A stretch of 64,000 bases of DNA from Streptomyces tsukubensis. GTDB lineage: Bacteria; Actinomycetota; Actinomycetes; Streptomycetales; Streptomycetaceae. The DNA lies in contig NZ_CP045178.1 of the NCBI RefSeq assembly GCF_009296025.1, positions 3,472,001 through 3,536,000 of the forward strand. Direction: 5' to 3'. The stretch's first letter is position 1; each line of letters opens with the position of its first letter. The notes under the pieces are model-generated. The model worked only from the letters and a program-made list of their open reading frames with translations. It made no database searches and was not told where the DNA came from. Below are positions 1 to 8,561 of the stretch, piece after piece. The translations under genes and the position numbers were made by a program.

Positions 1-1901
1 GTCCCTGCGACAGATCAAGATGGCCCGCATCACGGGTCCCGGCGCGCCCCTGATCCTGGACGTCACCAACGGCCGCTTCGAGGACGAGAACCCGGTGTTC
101 ACCCGGGACGGCAGGTATCTGGCCTTCCTCTCCTGGCGCGGCTTCGACCCGGTCTACGACGTGCACACCGGTGACCTGTCGTTCCCGCTGGGCTGCCGCC
201 CCTATCTCGTACCGCTGTCGTCGGCGACGCCCTCACCTTTCGCGCTGCTGCCCGACGGCAGGCCTGCGACGGGTGGGCTCGACCCGGACGAGGGCGGCCC
301 CGCCGAGGGCATCGTCACCGTCGAGGCGGAGGGGCTCGCCAACCGCGTGACCCCCTTCCCCGTTCCCGCGTCGAAGTACTCCGCGCTCGAACCGGTGGCG
401 GGCGGCGGTCTCGTCTGGCTGCGCTGGCCGATCTCGGGGGCGCTGGGAGAGACGTTCGTCAACCCCTCCGACACATCGGGGCGCCCCACCCTCGAACACT
501 TCTCCATCATGAGGACCAGGAAGACCGAACTGGTCACGCACATGGACTGGTTCGCGGTCAGCGGTGACGGCACGCGGCTGGTCGTGTGGACGACGACGAG
601 CTGCGGGCGGTGCCCTCGACCGAACCCGGCGACAGCGACACCACGTCTGGCTCGACCTGCGCCGCATCCTGCACGAGGTGGACCGCGCGGAGTGGCGACA
701 GTCCTACGAGGAGGCGGGCCGCATCATCCGGGCCTACTTCTGGGAGCCCGACATGTGCGGTATCGACTGGCCGGCGGTGCTCGCGCAGTACCGCCCCCTG
801 GTCGAACGCGTCGCCTCGCCCGACGAGTTCGCGGACCTGCTGCGCGAGGTCACGGGCGAGCTGGGCACCTCGCACGCCTATGTCACCGCCGCCCGCCGCA
901 GCGAAGGCCCGCCGCACTACCAGCGGGCGATGGGGCTGCTCGGCGCCAACCTCGTATGCAGGGAAGGGCGTTGGCTGGTAGACCGGATCCTTCCCGGTGA
1001 CTCCTCCGACTCGAAGGCCCGCTCGCCGCTCGCGGGCGCGGGCATCCGCGAGGGCGCGGAGCTGACCCACGTCGACGGCCGCCCCGTCGATCCGCTGCGG
1101 GGCCCCTGCCCCCTGCTCTCCGGGGCGGGCGGCACCACGGTCGAGCTGACGTTCCGGCCCACCAGAGGTGGCAGGTCACGGCGGGTGGCCGTGGTCCCGC
1201 TGATCAACGAACGCCCGCTGCGCTATCAGGACTGGGTGGCCAAACGCCGCGAAGTCGTCAGGGAGTTGAGCGACGGGAAGTGCGGCTATCTGCACATCCC
1301 CGACCTGGGCGGCTCCGGCTGGGCGCAGTTCAACCGCGATCTGCGCCTCGAAGTGGCGAGGCCCGCGCTCATCGTGGACGTACGGGGCAACGCGGGCGGC
1401 CACATCAGCGAGCTGGTGATCGAGGCGCTGACCAGGACCGTTCTCGGCTGGGACCTGACCAGGGACGCCGAGCCCGTCTCGTACACCTCGAACGCCCCAC
1501 GCGGCCCGCTGGTGGCGCTCGCCGACGAAGCCACGTCCTCGGACGGCGACATGATCACGGCGGCCTTCAAACTCCTGCGCCTCGGCCCGGTCGTGGGCCA
1601 GCGCACCTGGGGCGGGGTGGTCGGCATGACCGGCCGCCATCTGCTGGGGGACGGCACGATGATCACGGTGCCGATGAACGCGGCCTGGTTCGACGAGTAC
1701 GGCTGGTCGGTGGAGAACCGGGGCGTGGCGCCCGACATCCCCGCGCTGCGTACCCCGCTGGACTGGGCCGAGGGCCGGTACGCGCAGATCGACGACGCGG
1801 TGACGCTGGCGCTCGAACTCCTTGAGCGCCAGCCGGCGGCCGTACCACCGACCCTCTCCGACGTACCCGACCTGCGACGGCCGACGCTGCCGCCGCGGTG
1901 A
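1..1901 (+). pseudogene. Tricorn-type S41 peptidase, 3' part, two frameshifts
   Basis: The gene enters from the left edge in frame 2. It begins with a beta-propeller-like segment (residues such as FTRDGRYLAFLSWRGFD), followed by a PDZ-like stretch and a C-terminal serine protease core. Catalytic landmarks are present: the His in GELGTSHAYV (about 865-895), the Ser in ATSSDGDM (about 1534-1557) and the Glu in WSVENRGVAPD. Tricorn proteases degrade peptides in the cytoplasm downstream of proteasome-like proteases. The reading frame breaks twice. Near 586 it shifts from frame 2 to frame 1, and near 642 it shifts from frame 1 to frame 3. Each break is explained by loss of one G from a GG pair. 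Restoring them gives continuous family sequence (VVVDDDELRAVPSTEPG, then TTVWLDLRRILHEVD). It is either a recently broken gene or two consensus errors. The N-terminal part lies outside the window. Confidence 0.85.
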
Positions 1902-2022
1902 AGCCGGGGGCGGCCCCCGGCCCGGGACGCGAGTGAGGGGCGCACCCGGCATCCGGGTGCGCCCCTCACCCAGGGGCGCGGCGCGCGGCGTACTGGGCCG
2001 CCGCTGCCGCAGCTACCTCCGG

Positions 2023-2199
2023 CTACTTGTCGCCGCCCTTGTCACGCATCCCCTGGGCCTTGTCGCGCGCCTGGTCCTTGGCATCCGACATACGGTCGCC
2101 GCCCTGGTCCTGGCCCTTTTCCCTGGCGTCGCCCGACTTCTGCTTGGCCTGCTCTGTGAGCTTGTCGGCCTTGTCCTTGAACTGGTCCTTCATACCCAT
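2023..2199 (-). CDS. CsbD-like small hydrophilic stress protein
   Basis: A 58-residue, highly charged protein made of repeated Lys/Asp/Gln-rich helical segments (MKDQFKDKADKLTEQAKQK, then KDQARDKAQGMRDK), with no hydrophobic core. This is the look of CsbD-like and related general-stress proteins, whose molecular role is not settled. I chose the ATG at 2199 because AGGAG lies about nine bases upstream; a second in-frame ATG is six bases further in. A longer open frame upstream has no coding look. It stands alone between the tricorn gene and the oxidoreductase operon. Confidence 0.7.
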   Translation of the reverse strand: MGMKDQFKDKADKLTEQAKQKSGDAREKGQDQGGDRMSDAKDQARDKAQGMRDKGGDK

Positions 2200-2336
2200 G
2201 GAACTCACTCCTGAAGAGAGATGATGTGGGGCCTCGACCAGAGTGACACGCGGGAACATACCTCGCATTTCGAACACATATGGTGACTCGGCGTCGCCAA
2301 CAAGGGCTCGGCCGACTCCCCGCTCCGTCCACCTCG

Positions 2337-3257
2337 TCAAAGGCGGCTGAGCCGCCCCCGCTCCCCTTCGTCGGCGGCGCCACCCGCGCCGACCAGCCCC
2401 TTGGAGACCCCGGCGAGGCGGTCACCGAACCGTGCCATCTCCCTGCGGCCGACCGTCCCGATGACCGAGGGCAGGTAGCCGCGTACGGACTGCATGCCCC
2501 GCAGCCACCGCTGCGCGTAGACGTGGCTCGCCCGGCGCTCGATCCCCGCGACGAGCCGGTCGACCGCGGGGCCGAGCGGATAGGTCTTGTTGGAGGGCCA
2601 GGGCAGCCGCTGCCGCAGCTCGCGCATGACGTCGTCCCTGTCGGCGCCGCGCACCATGTCCGTGTCGGTCCAGCTCAGGTAGCCGACACCGACCTTGACC
2701 CCGCGGTGGCCGACCTCCGCGCGCAGACAGTGGGCGTACGCCTCCACGCCCGACTTGGAGGCGCAGTACGCCGACATCATCGGAGCGGGCGTGATCGCGG
2801 CGAGGGAGGCGATCTGGAGGAGGTAGCCGCGGCTCTCGGTGAGCGCGGGGAGGAAGGCGCGCGCGGTGACGGCCGAGCCGACGAGGTTGACCTCGATGAC
2901 CCGGCGCCACGACTCGGGGTCGGAGTCGATGAAGGGCCCGCCGGTGGCCACGCCCGCGTTGGCGACGACGATGTCGACCTTGCCGAAGCGTCGCCCGACC
3001 TCACTCGCCACCCTGGCCATGGCCTCGTGGTCGGTGACGTCGGCGTACCAGTGGTCGCTCTCCCCGTGCAGACGCCCGGTGACCTCCTTCAGCGCCTCGG
3101 CCTCAAGTCCCACCAGGGCGATCGTGGCACCGCGCGCGGAGAGCTTCCTCGCCAGCAGCTCCCCCACACCCCTGGCGGCCCCGGTGACGACGGCCACCTT
3201 CCCTTCCAGGGACCCGACGGGGGCGGTACTGACGACGGTCCTCGGCACCTTGCTCAT
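2337..3257 (-). CDS. Short-chain dehydrogenase/reductase
   Basis: Protein of 306 residues with a classical SDR fold: the nucleotide-binding TGAARGVGE loop near residue 30, NAG (VANAGVA), a catalytic serine region (LLQIASLAA) and the YxxxK pair in SAYCASKSG. It probably interconverts an alcohol and a carbonyl using NAD(P)H. The start at 3257 has AAGGAG upstream and overlaps the hydrolase stop as ATGA, so the two are translationally coupled. It is the last gene of a three-gene operon with a Baeyer-Villiger monooxygenase and an alpha/beta hydrolase, so it could process the alcohol or ketone that enters or leaves that pathway. The exact substrate cannot be read from the sequence. Confidence 0.85.
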   Translation of the reverse strand: MSKVPRTVVSTAPVGSLEGKVAVVTGAARGVGELLARKLSARGATIALVGLEAEALKEVTGRLHGESDHWYADVTDHEAMARVASEVGRRFGKVDIVVANAGVATGGPFIDSDPESWRRVIEVNLVGSAVTARAFLPALTESRGYLLQIASLAAITPAPMMSAYCASKSGVEAYAHCLRAEVGHRGVKVGVGYLSWTDTDMVRGADRDDVMRELRQRLPWPSNKTYPLGPAVDRLVAGIERRASHVYAQRWLRGMQSVRGYLPSVIGTVGRREMARFGDRLAGVSKGLVGAGGAADEGERGRLSRL

Positions 3258-4189
3258 GACGTCTCCTTGACCTGTAGCGGCAGTACGTGGGTGGTGACCA
3301 GGTCCCTGATCCGCGCCGTGACGGCGGCGGGCGCCTCGATGGGGGTCATGTGGCCGAGCCCGGGAAGTTCGGTGAGGCCGACGCAGTGCGGCAGGGCCCC
3401 GGCGATGGCGCGGGCGTGCGCCACGGGGGTGAGCCGGTCGGCGGTGCCGACGATGACGGCGGTGGGGGCGGTGATCGTGGTGACGCCCTCGTCGAGGGCG
3501 AGCCGTTCGAGCACCCTGGACCAGCCGTACCGTACGGGGGTCGGGCAGGCGTGCACGATCCTGGCGCACGCGTCGACCTGTTCCGGTGTGGAACCCGGGC
3601 CCATCACCCCGTACTTGAGCACCCGCTTGCCCGCAGGGGTGACGGGGCCGAGCGGGGCGCGCGCCCCGAGCACCGCGGCGGTCAGCCTGGTGCGCAGCGG
3701 CCCGGCCCGCATCGGCAGCACCTCGGACCCCGCGACCAGCCCGGAACTGCCCGTACTGCACAGCAGGACAGCGCCGGCGTGCTCCTTGAATCCGGCCCTG
3801 CCCGAGGCCGCCATGAAGGTCATGCCTCCCATGGAGTGACCGACGAGTACGGCCTTTTCGCCGGGTTCCAGGGTCGCGGCGAGTACCGCTTCGAGGTCGT
3901 CGGCGAGTACGTCCGTGGTGTAGCCGTCGAGTTGCGCGGGGGCGGGGCTCCGGCCGTGGCCGCGCTGGTCGTAGGTGATGACGCGGTGGTCGGGTGCGAG
4001 GGCGCGCACCTGCGCGGCCCAGAAGGCGGTGGAGCAGGTCCAGCCGTGCGAGAGGACCACGGCGGGGGCGCCGGAGGGGCCGAACACCTCGACGTGCAGG
4101 CGTCCGCCGTCCGCGGACTCGGCGGTCAGTGTCCCCGCGGGCGACGGCGGGGCGTAGCTGCCGCGGGTCGCGTGTCCCGGATTCCTCAT
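3254..4189 (-). CDS. Alpha/beta hydrolase
   Basis: Protein of 311 residues with an HGW oxyanion-hole motif (VVLSHGWTCS), the nucleophile elbow GHSMGG, an acid in the VIVGTADRLTP segment and the catalytic His in GLGHMTP. It is likely cytoplasmic, as no signal peptide is seen. The start at 4189 is the ATG of an ATGA overlap with the monooxygenase stop, and its own stop overlaps the next start in the same way. Its position directly after a Baeyer-Villiger monooxygenase suggests that it hydrolyses the ester or lactone made by that enzyme; this is inference from gene order. A long open frame upstream of 4189 lies inside the monooxygenase gene and is not part of it. Confidence 0.85.
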   Translation of the reverse strand: MRNPGHATRGSYAPPSPAGTLTAESADGGRLHVEVFGPSGAPAVVLSHGWTCSTAFWAAQVRALAPDHRVITYDQRGHGRSPAPAQLDGYTTDVLADDLEAVLAATLEPGEKAVLVGHSMGGMTFMAASGRAGFKEHAGAVLLCSTGSSGLVAGSEVLPMRAGPLRTRLTAAVLGARAPLGPVTPAGKRVLKYGVMGPGSTPEQVDACARIVHACPTPVRYGWSRVLERLALDEGVTTITAPTAVIVGTADRLTPVAHARAIAGALPHCVGLTELPGLGHMTPIEAPAAVTARIRDLVTTHVLPLQVKETS

Positions 4190-5763
4190 GCGCCCAGCAC
4201 CGCCTCGCGCTCGGCGTCCGCGCCCGGTGGCGGCGGTGACACCGGCCTCGGAGGCCGCAGGACGTCGTACTCGGCGAGGTTGACCTCCCGGGTCGCGGCC
4301 CTGAACGCCCGGGTCGTGGCGGGCCAGATGGTGGTGTTGCGCCCGCTCGCGTCGAGGTACCAGCTGGTGCAGCCGCCGGTGTTCCACACGGTGGTCTTCA
4401 TCCGTTCCTGCACCTTGTGGTTCCAGTGGTCGACGGCCCCCGTCCGTGCGTCGAGCGCCGATCCCGGCCCGAGGACGTCCAACTGCCGCAGGTAGTCGGC
4501 CAGATAGTTGAGCTGGGCCTCGATCATGAGGATCATCGAGGAGTTGCCGAGCCCGGTGTTGGGGCCGATGACCGTCATCCAGTTGGGGAACCCCGCCGCG
4601 GTCGCGCCGCGCAGCGACTTCATGCCGTCCTTCCACGACTCGGCGAGCGTGTGGCCCTCCGCGCCGACGACCCGGTCGGCTATCGGCATGTCGGTGACGT
4701 GGAATCCGGTACCGAAGACGATGACGTCCGCCTCGGTCGTACGGCCGTCGGCGCCGACCAGCGTGGAGCCGCGCACCTCGCTGAGTCCGGAGTCGATGAC
4801 GTCCACATTGGGCTGGGCGAGCGCCGGATAGTACGCGTTGGAGAGCAGGATGCGCTTGCAGCCGATGCGGTACGAGGGCGTCAGCCTGGCACGGAGGGCG
4901 GGGTCCTTGATGGCGCGGGCGATGTTGGTCCTGGCCAGCTGCTCGACGAGCCCCAGTTCCTCGGGGTGTTTGGTGAAGGCCTGTACCTGGAGTTCCCTGA
5001 TGCCCCAGAGCACCCCGCGCCGCGCGGCGGTGGTGGCGGGTATCCGGCGGTGCAGCCAGCGCTCCGCGGCGCCGATCGGGCGGTCCACCCGGGGCATCAC
5101 CCAGGCCGGGGTGCGCTGGAAGAGGGTGAGGTGCGAGACCTCCGGCTGGATCGAGGGGACGATCTGGATGGCCGAGGCACCGGTGCCGATGACCGCGACG
5201 CGTTTGCCGCGCAGGTCGGCGCCGTGGTCCCAGCGCGCCGAGTGGAAGACCTCACCGGGGAAGGTGTCGAGTCCTGGGATGTCCGGCGTCTTGGGGTCGG
5301 AGAGCGGCCCGGTCGCGGAGACGACCACATCGGCGGTGAGCGGTCCCCGCGCGGTCTCGACCTCCCAGAGCAGTCGCTCGGTGTCCCAGCGCATCCGCAG
5401 CACCTCGCAGTTGAGACGGATGTGCGGACGCAGCCCGAAGGTGTCGGTCACCCGCTCCAGGTAGGCGCGGATGTGCGGCTGGCCCGAGAAGGTGCGCGGC
5501 CAGTCGGGGTTGGGCGCGAAGGAGAAGGAGTAGAGGTGCGAGGGGACGTCGCAGGCGCACCCCGGATAGCTGTTGTCGCGCCAGGTGCCGCCGACGGAGC
5601 CGGCCCGTTCCAGTACGACGAAGTCGGTGACGCCTTCCCTGCGCAGTCTGACGGCCGCCCCGAGCCCGCCGAAACCCGAACCGACCACCACCACCCGCAC
5701 ATGCTCGGGCTTCGGCGCCCGCTCCTTCGCCCCGCGCTTGTGGCCCTTCTCGTGCTCGGCCAT
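4186..5763 (-). CDS. Baeyer-Villiger flavin monooxygenase
   Basis: Protein of 525 residues. The FAD-binding GxGxxG (GSGFGG) is at residues 28-33, and a second Rossmann motif, GTGASA, would bind NADPH. Between them lies the class B Baeyer-Villiger fingerprint FxGxxxHxxxW, seen as FPGEVFHSARW. Such enzymes insert oxygen next to a carbonyl to give an ester or lactone. The start ATG at 5763 has GGGAGG about eight bases upstream; open sequence further upstream is the divergent promoter region. It is the first gene of a coupled operon with a hydrolase and an SDR, and it faces a MerR-type regulator, which is the obvious candidate controller. The ketone substrate is unknown. Confidence 0.9.
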   Translation of the reverse strand: MAEHEKGHKRGAKERAPKPEHVRVVVVGSGFGGLGAAVRLRREGVTDFVVLERAGSVGGTWRDNSYPGCACDVPSHLYSFSFAPNPDWPRTFSGQPHIRAYLERVTDTFGLRPHIRLNCEVLRMRWDTERLLWEVETARGPLTADVVVSATGPLSDPKTPDIPGLDTFPGEVFHSARWDHGADLRGKRVAVIGTGASAIQIVPSIQPEVSHLTLFQRTPAWVMPRVDRPIGAAERWLHRRIPATTAARRGVLWGIRELQVQAFTKHPEELGLVEQLARTNIARAIKDPALRARLTPSYRIGCKRILLSNAYYPALAQPNVDVIDSGLSEVRGSTLVGADGRTTEADVIVFGTGFHVTDMPIADRVVGAEGHTLAESWKDGMKSLRGATAAGFPNWMTVIGPNTGLGNSSMILMIEAQLNYLADYLRQLDVLGPGSALDARTGAVDHWNHKVQERMKTTVWNTGGCTSWYLDASGRNTTIWPATTRAFRAATREVNLAEYDVLRPPRPVSPPPPGADAEREAVLGA

Positions 5764-5894
5764 TGAGCCGCCTCCCACAGTCCGCGAATAGCGCCAGCGT
5801 TCACTGGCATGATTAGGAGCGTAGGACAGGACCGTACTCATGGGTAGGGGGCGGCCCGGGAAAGTTACCCGCGGTACGACATAGGGTTCCTGAC
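5764..5894. promoter_or_regulatory. Divergent promoter region, BVMO operon and MerR gene
   Basis: The 131 bases between two divergent starts must hold both promoters. The part around 5805-5830 is less G+C-rich than its surroundings (CATGATTAGGAGCGTAGGAC). MerR-family regulators usually bind between the -35 and -10 of the gene they control, so an operator is expected here, but I could not define it with confidence. Confidence 0.45.
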
Positions 5895-6848
5895 GTGGCA
5901 GACGAGGCGGCAGCAGACGGGGCGGCGCGCGAGGGGTCCCGGGCGGCCGGGGCGGGAGCGGGGGGCACGGGGTCCGGGGCGGGCGCGGGCACGCGCGCGA
6001 GCAGGGACACGGGCGCGGGCGCGAGCACGGATAGGGGTACGGACACGGGCGCGGGAACGACATCCGGCGCACCCTCGCCCGGCACACCCGGCACACCCGG
6101 CACACCCGACGCAGCCGACGCCCCCGACGCACCCGACACACCCGACGCACCCGTCCGCGAATACCGCATGACGGAGTTGGCGGAGGCCGCCGGGATCACC
6201 GTGCGCACCCTGCGCTTCTACCGCGAGCGCAAACTGATCAGGCCCCCGCGCAGGGAGGGCCGTATCGCCTGGTACGACGAACACCACCTGGCCCGACTGC
6301 GTACGATCGCCGCCCTGCTGGAGCGCGGTCACACCCTCAACGGCATCGCGGAACTGGCCGAGGCGTTCGAGCACGGCCGGGGCGTGGCCGAGGTACTGGG
6401 CATCGACCGCCCCTCGGAGGAGACCCCGGTCCGCCTCTCCCCCGAGGAACTCGCCGACCACTTCGCGGGCGAGGTCACCGCCGAGAACCTGGCCGCGGCG
6501 CTGGACCTCGGCTATCTCGCCCTCGACGGCGACGAGATAGTGCACCTCAGCCGCCGCCTGTTGGACGTGTCGGCGTCACTCGTACGACAAGGGGTGCCCC
6601 TGGCCACGGTGCTCGAAGCCGGCAGCCGGGTACGCGAACACACCGACGCCCTGGCAGGTCTGTTCCTCACCGTGATGCGCCCGCACACCCCGCCGGGCGG
6701 ACTGGAGAAGCTGCGCCCCTTGGCGAAGGCCGTGGTCGAGGCGGAACTGTCAATGGCACTCGACCGGCACATCGCGGCGGCGGAGGGCACGACCGGCGGG
6801 GGTGGCGGGGGTGGCGGGGGCGACGAGGCCGGGGATCAGAGGTCGTAG
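5895..6848 (+). CDS. MerR-family transcriptional regulator
   Basis: The protein is 317 residues if the GTG at 5895 is used. Residues from about 92 form the MerR winged-helix domain: YRMTELAEAAGITVRTLRFYRERKLI, then a basic wing and a coiled-coil region. The C-terminal part (about 160-300) is helical and probably senses a ligand. The first roughly 90 residues are low-complexity Gly/Ala/Thr/Asp/Pro sequence ending in 9-base DNA repeats (about 6079-6150) that encode TPG and APD units. Such a tail is not part of the family fold, and no strong ribosome-binding site supports 5895, so the real start could be nearer the HTH (ATG at 6169 is in frame). It is divergent from the monooxygenase operon and probably regulates it. 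Its 3' end overlaps the convergent exonuclease gene by 13 bases. Confidence 0.8.
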   Translation: MADEAAADGAAREGSRAAGAGAGGTGSGAGAGTRASRDTGAGASTDRGTDTGAGTTSGAPSPGTPGTPGTPDAADAPDAPDTPDAPVREYRMTELAEAAGITVRTLRFYRERKLIRPPRREGRIAWYDEHHLARLRTIAALLERGHTLNGIAELAEAFEHGRGVAEVLGIDRPSEETPVRLSPEELADHFAGEVTAENLAAALDLGYLALDGDEIVHLSRRLLDVSASLVRQGVPLATVLEAGSRVREHTDALAGLFLTVMRPHTPPGGLEKLRPLAKAVVEAELSMALDRHIAAAEGTTGGGGGGGGGDEAGDQRS

Positions 6849-7639
6849 ACGACCGTCACCGGTGCGTGGTCCGACCAGCGCCGCTCGTGAGTGGCGGCCC
6901 GCTCCACGGAGGCCTTGACGGCGGAGGCGGCCAGGCGCGGGGTGGCCATCTGGTAGTCGATGCGCCAGCCGGTGTCGTTGTCGAAGGCGCGGCCCCGGTA
7001 GGACCACCACGAGTAGGGCCCCTCGACGTCGGGGTGCAGGGCGCGCATGACGTCGACGTACCCCCCGTCCGAGGGGTCGAGGACCCGGGAGAGCCAGTCG
7101 CGTTCCTCGGGCAGAAACCCGGAACTCTTCTTGTTGCCGCGCCAGTTCTTCAGATCGGCCTCTTGGTGGGCGATGTTCCAGTCACCGCAGACGACGACCT
7201 CGCGGCCGTCGGCGGCGGCCCTGGACCTGAGTTCCGTCAGGTAGGTGAGGAACTCGTCCATGAAGCGGACCTTCTCGTCCTGCCGCTCCGTACCGACCTC
7301 GCCGGAAGGCAGATACAGGCTGGCGACGGTGACCCCGGGGAGGTCGGCCTCGACGTAGCGGCCGCTCCCGTCGAACTCGGCGCTGCCGAACCCGGTGCGC
7401 AGCCGGTCGGGCTCACGGCGGGAGTAGAGGGAGACACCGGCGCGGCCCTTCGCGGCGGCGGGGGCGTGCAGTACGTGCCACCCCTCGGGCTCGCGTACGC
7501 CGGCGGGCAGCTGCCCGGGTTCCGCGCGCACCTCCTGGAGGCAGATCACATCGGCCGGGGTCTCGGCCAGCCACTCCACGAACCCCTTCTTGGAGGCGGC
7601 TCGCAGCCCGTTCACATTGGCGGTTGTCACAGTCAGCAC
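6836..7639 (-). CDS. xthA: Exodeoxyribonuclease III (AP endonuclease)
   Basis: Protein of 267 residues of the exonuclease III/EEP fold, which cuts DNA at abasic sites and trims blocked 3' ends in base excision repair. The metal and catalytic motifs are all present: NVNGLRAA near the N terminus, LQEVR, GRAGVSLYSR, GDWNIAH and the final SDHAPV. The GTG at 7639 starts directly before LTVTTANVNG, where family members begin; a 15-residue upstream extension in the open frame is unlikely. It is convergent with the MerR gene. Confidence 0.9.
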   Translation of the reverse strand: MLTVTTANVNGLRAASKKGFVEWLAETPADVICLQEVRAEPGQLPAGVREPEGWHVLHAPAAAKGRAGVSLYSRREPDRLRTGFGSAEFDGSGRYVEADLPGVTVASLYLPSGEVGTERQDEKVRFMDEFLTYLTELRSRAAADGREVVVCGDWNIAHQEADLKNWRGNKKSSGFLPEERDWLSRVLDPSDGGYVDVMRALHPDVEGPYSWWSYRGRAFDNDTGWRIDYQMATPRLAASAVKASVERAATHERRWSDHAPVTVVYDL

Positions 7640-7865
7640 CCCCGCACGATACGGCGGGGCGAGGGCCGCGCGGGAACCTCTCACGACGCGAGAATGCTCA
7701 CTTCAGCGCCGTGGAGGCCTGGCGAGGAGACGGACCGAGGCCCGGCGAGGAGGCCGGCCGGCGGCGGACCGGCGACCGCCGTGGCCGGTCCTCTTGGCCT
7801 GGCCCCCCGGCCCAGGACCAGGGACTTCCGCCCCTCGCGAACCATTTACGAACAGTTATACGATT

Positions 7866-8357
7866 ATGGCCATGGAAATCCGCCGTGTCGCCTACGACCA
7901 CCCCGACGCAGTCAAGCTCAACGACCGAGTACAGCTCGAATATGCCGAGCGCTACGGGGACGAGGGCGACATCACACCGCTCGACGCCGAGATGTTCCGG
8001 CCGCCGAACGGCCAGTACCTCATCGCCTACGACGAGCACGACACACCCGTGGCCACGGGTGGCTGGCGCGGCCACGTGGCGAATGACGAAGGATACGCGG
8101 ACGGCGACGCCGAACTGAAGCGGATGTACGTCACCCCGGAAGCCAGGGGCCTGGGCCTCGCCCGGCGCATACTCCGGGCACTGGAGGAGGACGCGAGGGA
8201 GGCGGGCCGCACCCGCATGGTCCTGGAGACGGGCACGGAGCAGCCGGAGGCCGTCGCACTGTACGAGTCGAGCGGCTACACCCCGGCGGAGGCGAAATTC
8301 GGCCTCTACCGCTTCACGGAGCTGAGCCGCTGCTTCACGAAGCCGCTGAGGCGGTGA
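7866..8357 (+). CDS. GNAT-family N-acetyltransferase
   Basis: Protein of 163 residues with the acetyl-CoA binding loop in ELKRMYVTPEARGLGLARR and the C-terminal ALYESSGYTP segment typical of GNAT enzymes. Substrate unknown. Two in-frame ATGs (7866 and 7872) both fit, and neither has a clear ribosome-binding site. The AT-richer sequence just upstream (GTTATACGATT) may include the promoter, so the mRNA may be almost leaderless. A larger open frame starting at 7590 overlaps the exonuclease gene and is not credible. Confidence 0.85.
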   Translation: MAMEIRRVAYDHPDAVKLNDRVQLEYAERYGDEGDITPLDAEMFRPPNGQYLIAYDEHDTPVATGGWRGHVANDEGYADGDAELKRMYVTPEARGLGLARRILRALEEDAREAGRTRMVLETGTEQPEAVALYESSGYTPAEAKFGLYRFTELSRCFTKPLRR

Positions 8358-8457
8358 AGCGCTGAGGGGCTGAGGCGCGGGACGGGGCGGGACGGGGCCG
8401 CGAGGGGCCGCAGGTCGGCCGCACGGTTCCTGGGCCGCCCGCCCGGCTACGACGCTC

Positions 8458-8513
8458 GGTCACGGTGACCGGCAGGGGCCACCGTGACCGGCAGGTGTCA
8501 CGGTGACCGGCCG
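8458..8513. repeat. 19-bp triple direct repeat with palindromic units
   Basis: CACGGTGACCGGCAG occurs at 8461, again at 8480 with one change and at 8499 in part, so the period is 19 bases. The first unit, with its flank, forms the near-perfect palindrome GGTCACGGTGACC (8458-8470). It lies about 50 bases upstream of the DUF1963 gene start and could be an array of operator sites or a slippage product. Confidence 0.6.
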
Positions 8514-8561
8514 CGCCGCTGGTCAGAGCGATTGTCAGTGCCGTGACGCATCATCACCTCC

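Noticed and set aside
2280..5766. Long plus-strand open frames antisense to the monooxygenase operon
   Set aside because: They are shadows caused by G+C-rich third positions; their products are Arg/Gly/Ala-rich with no domains, while the minus-strand genes have clear motifs and coupled starts.
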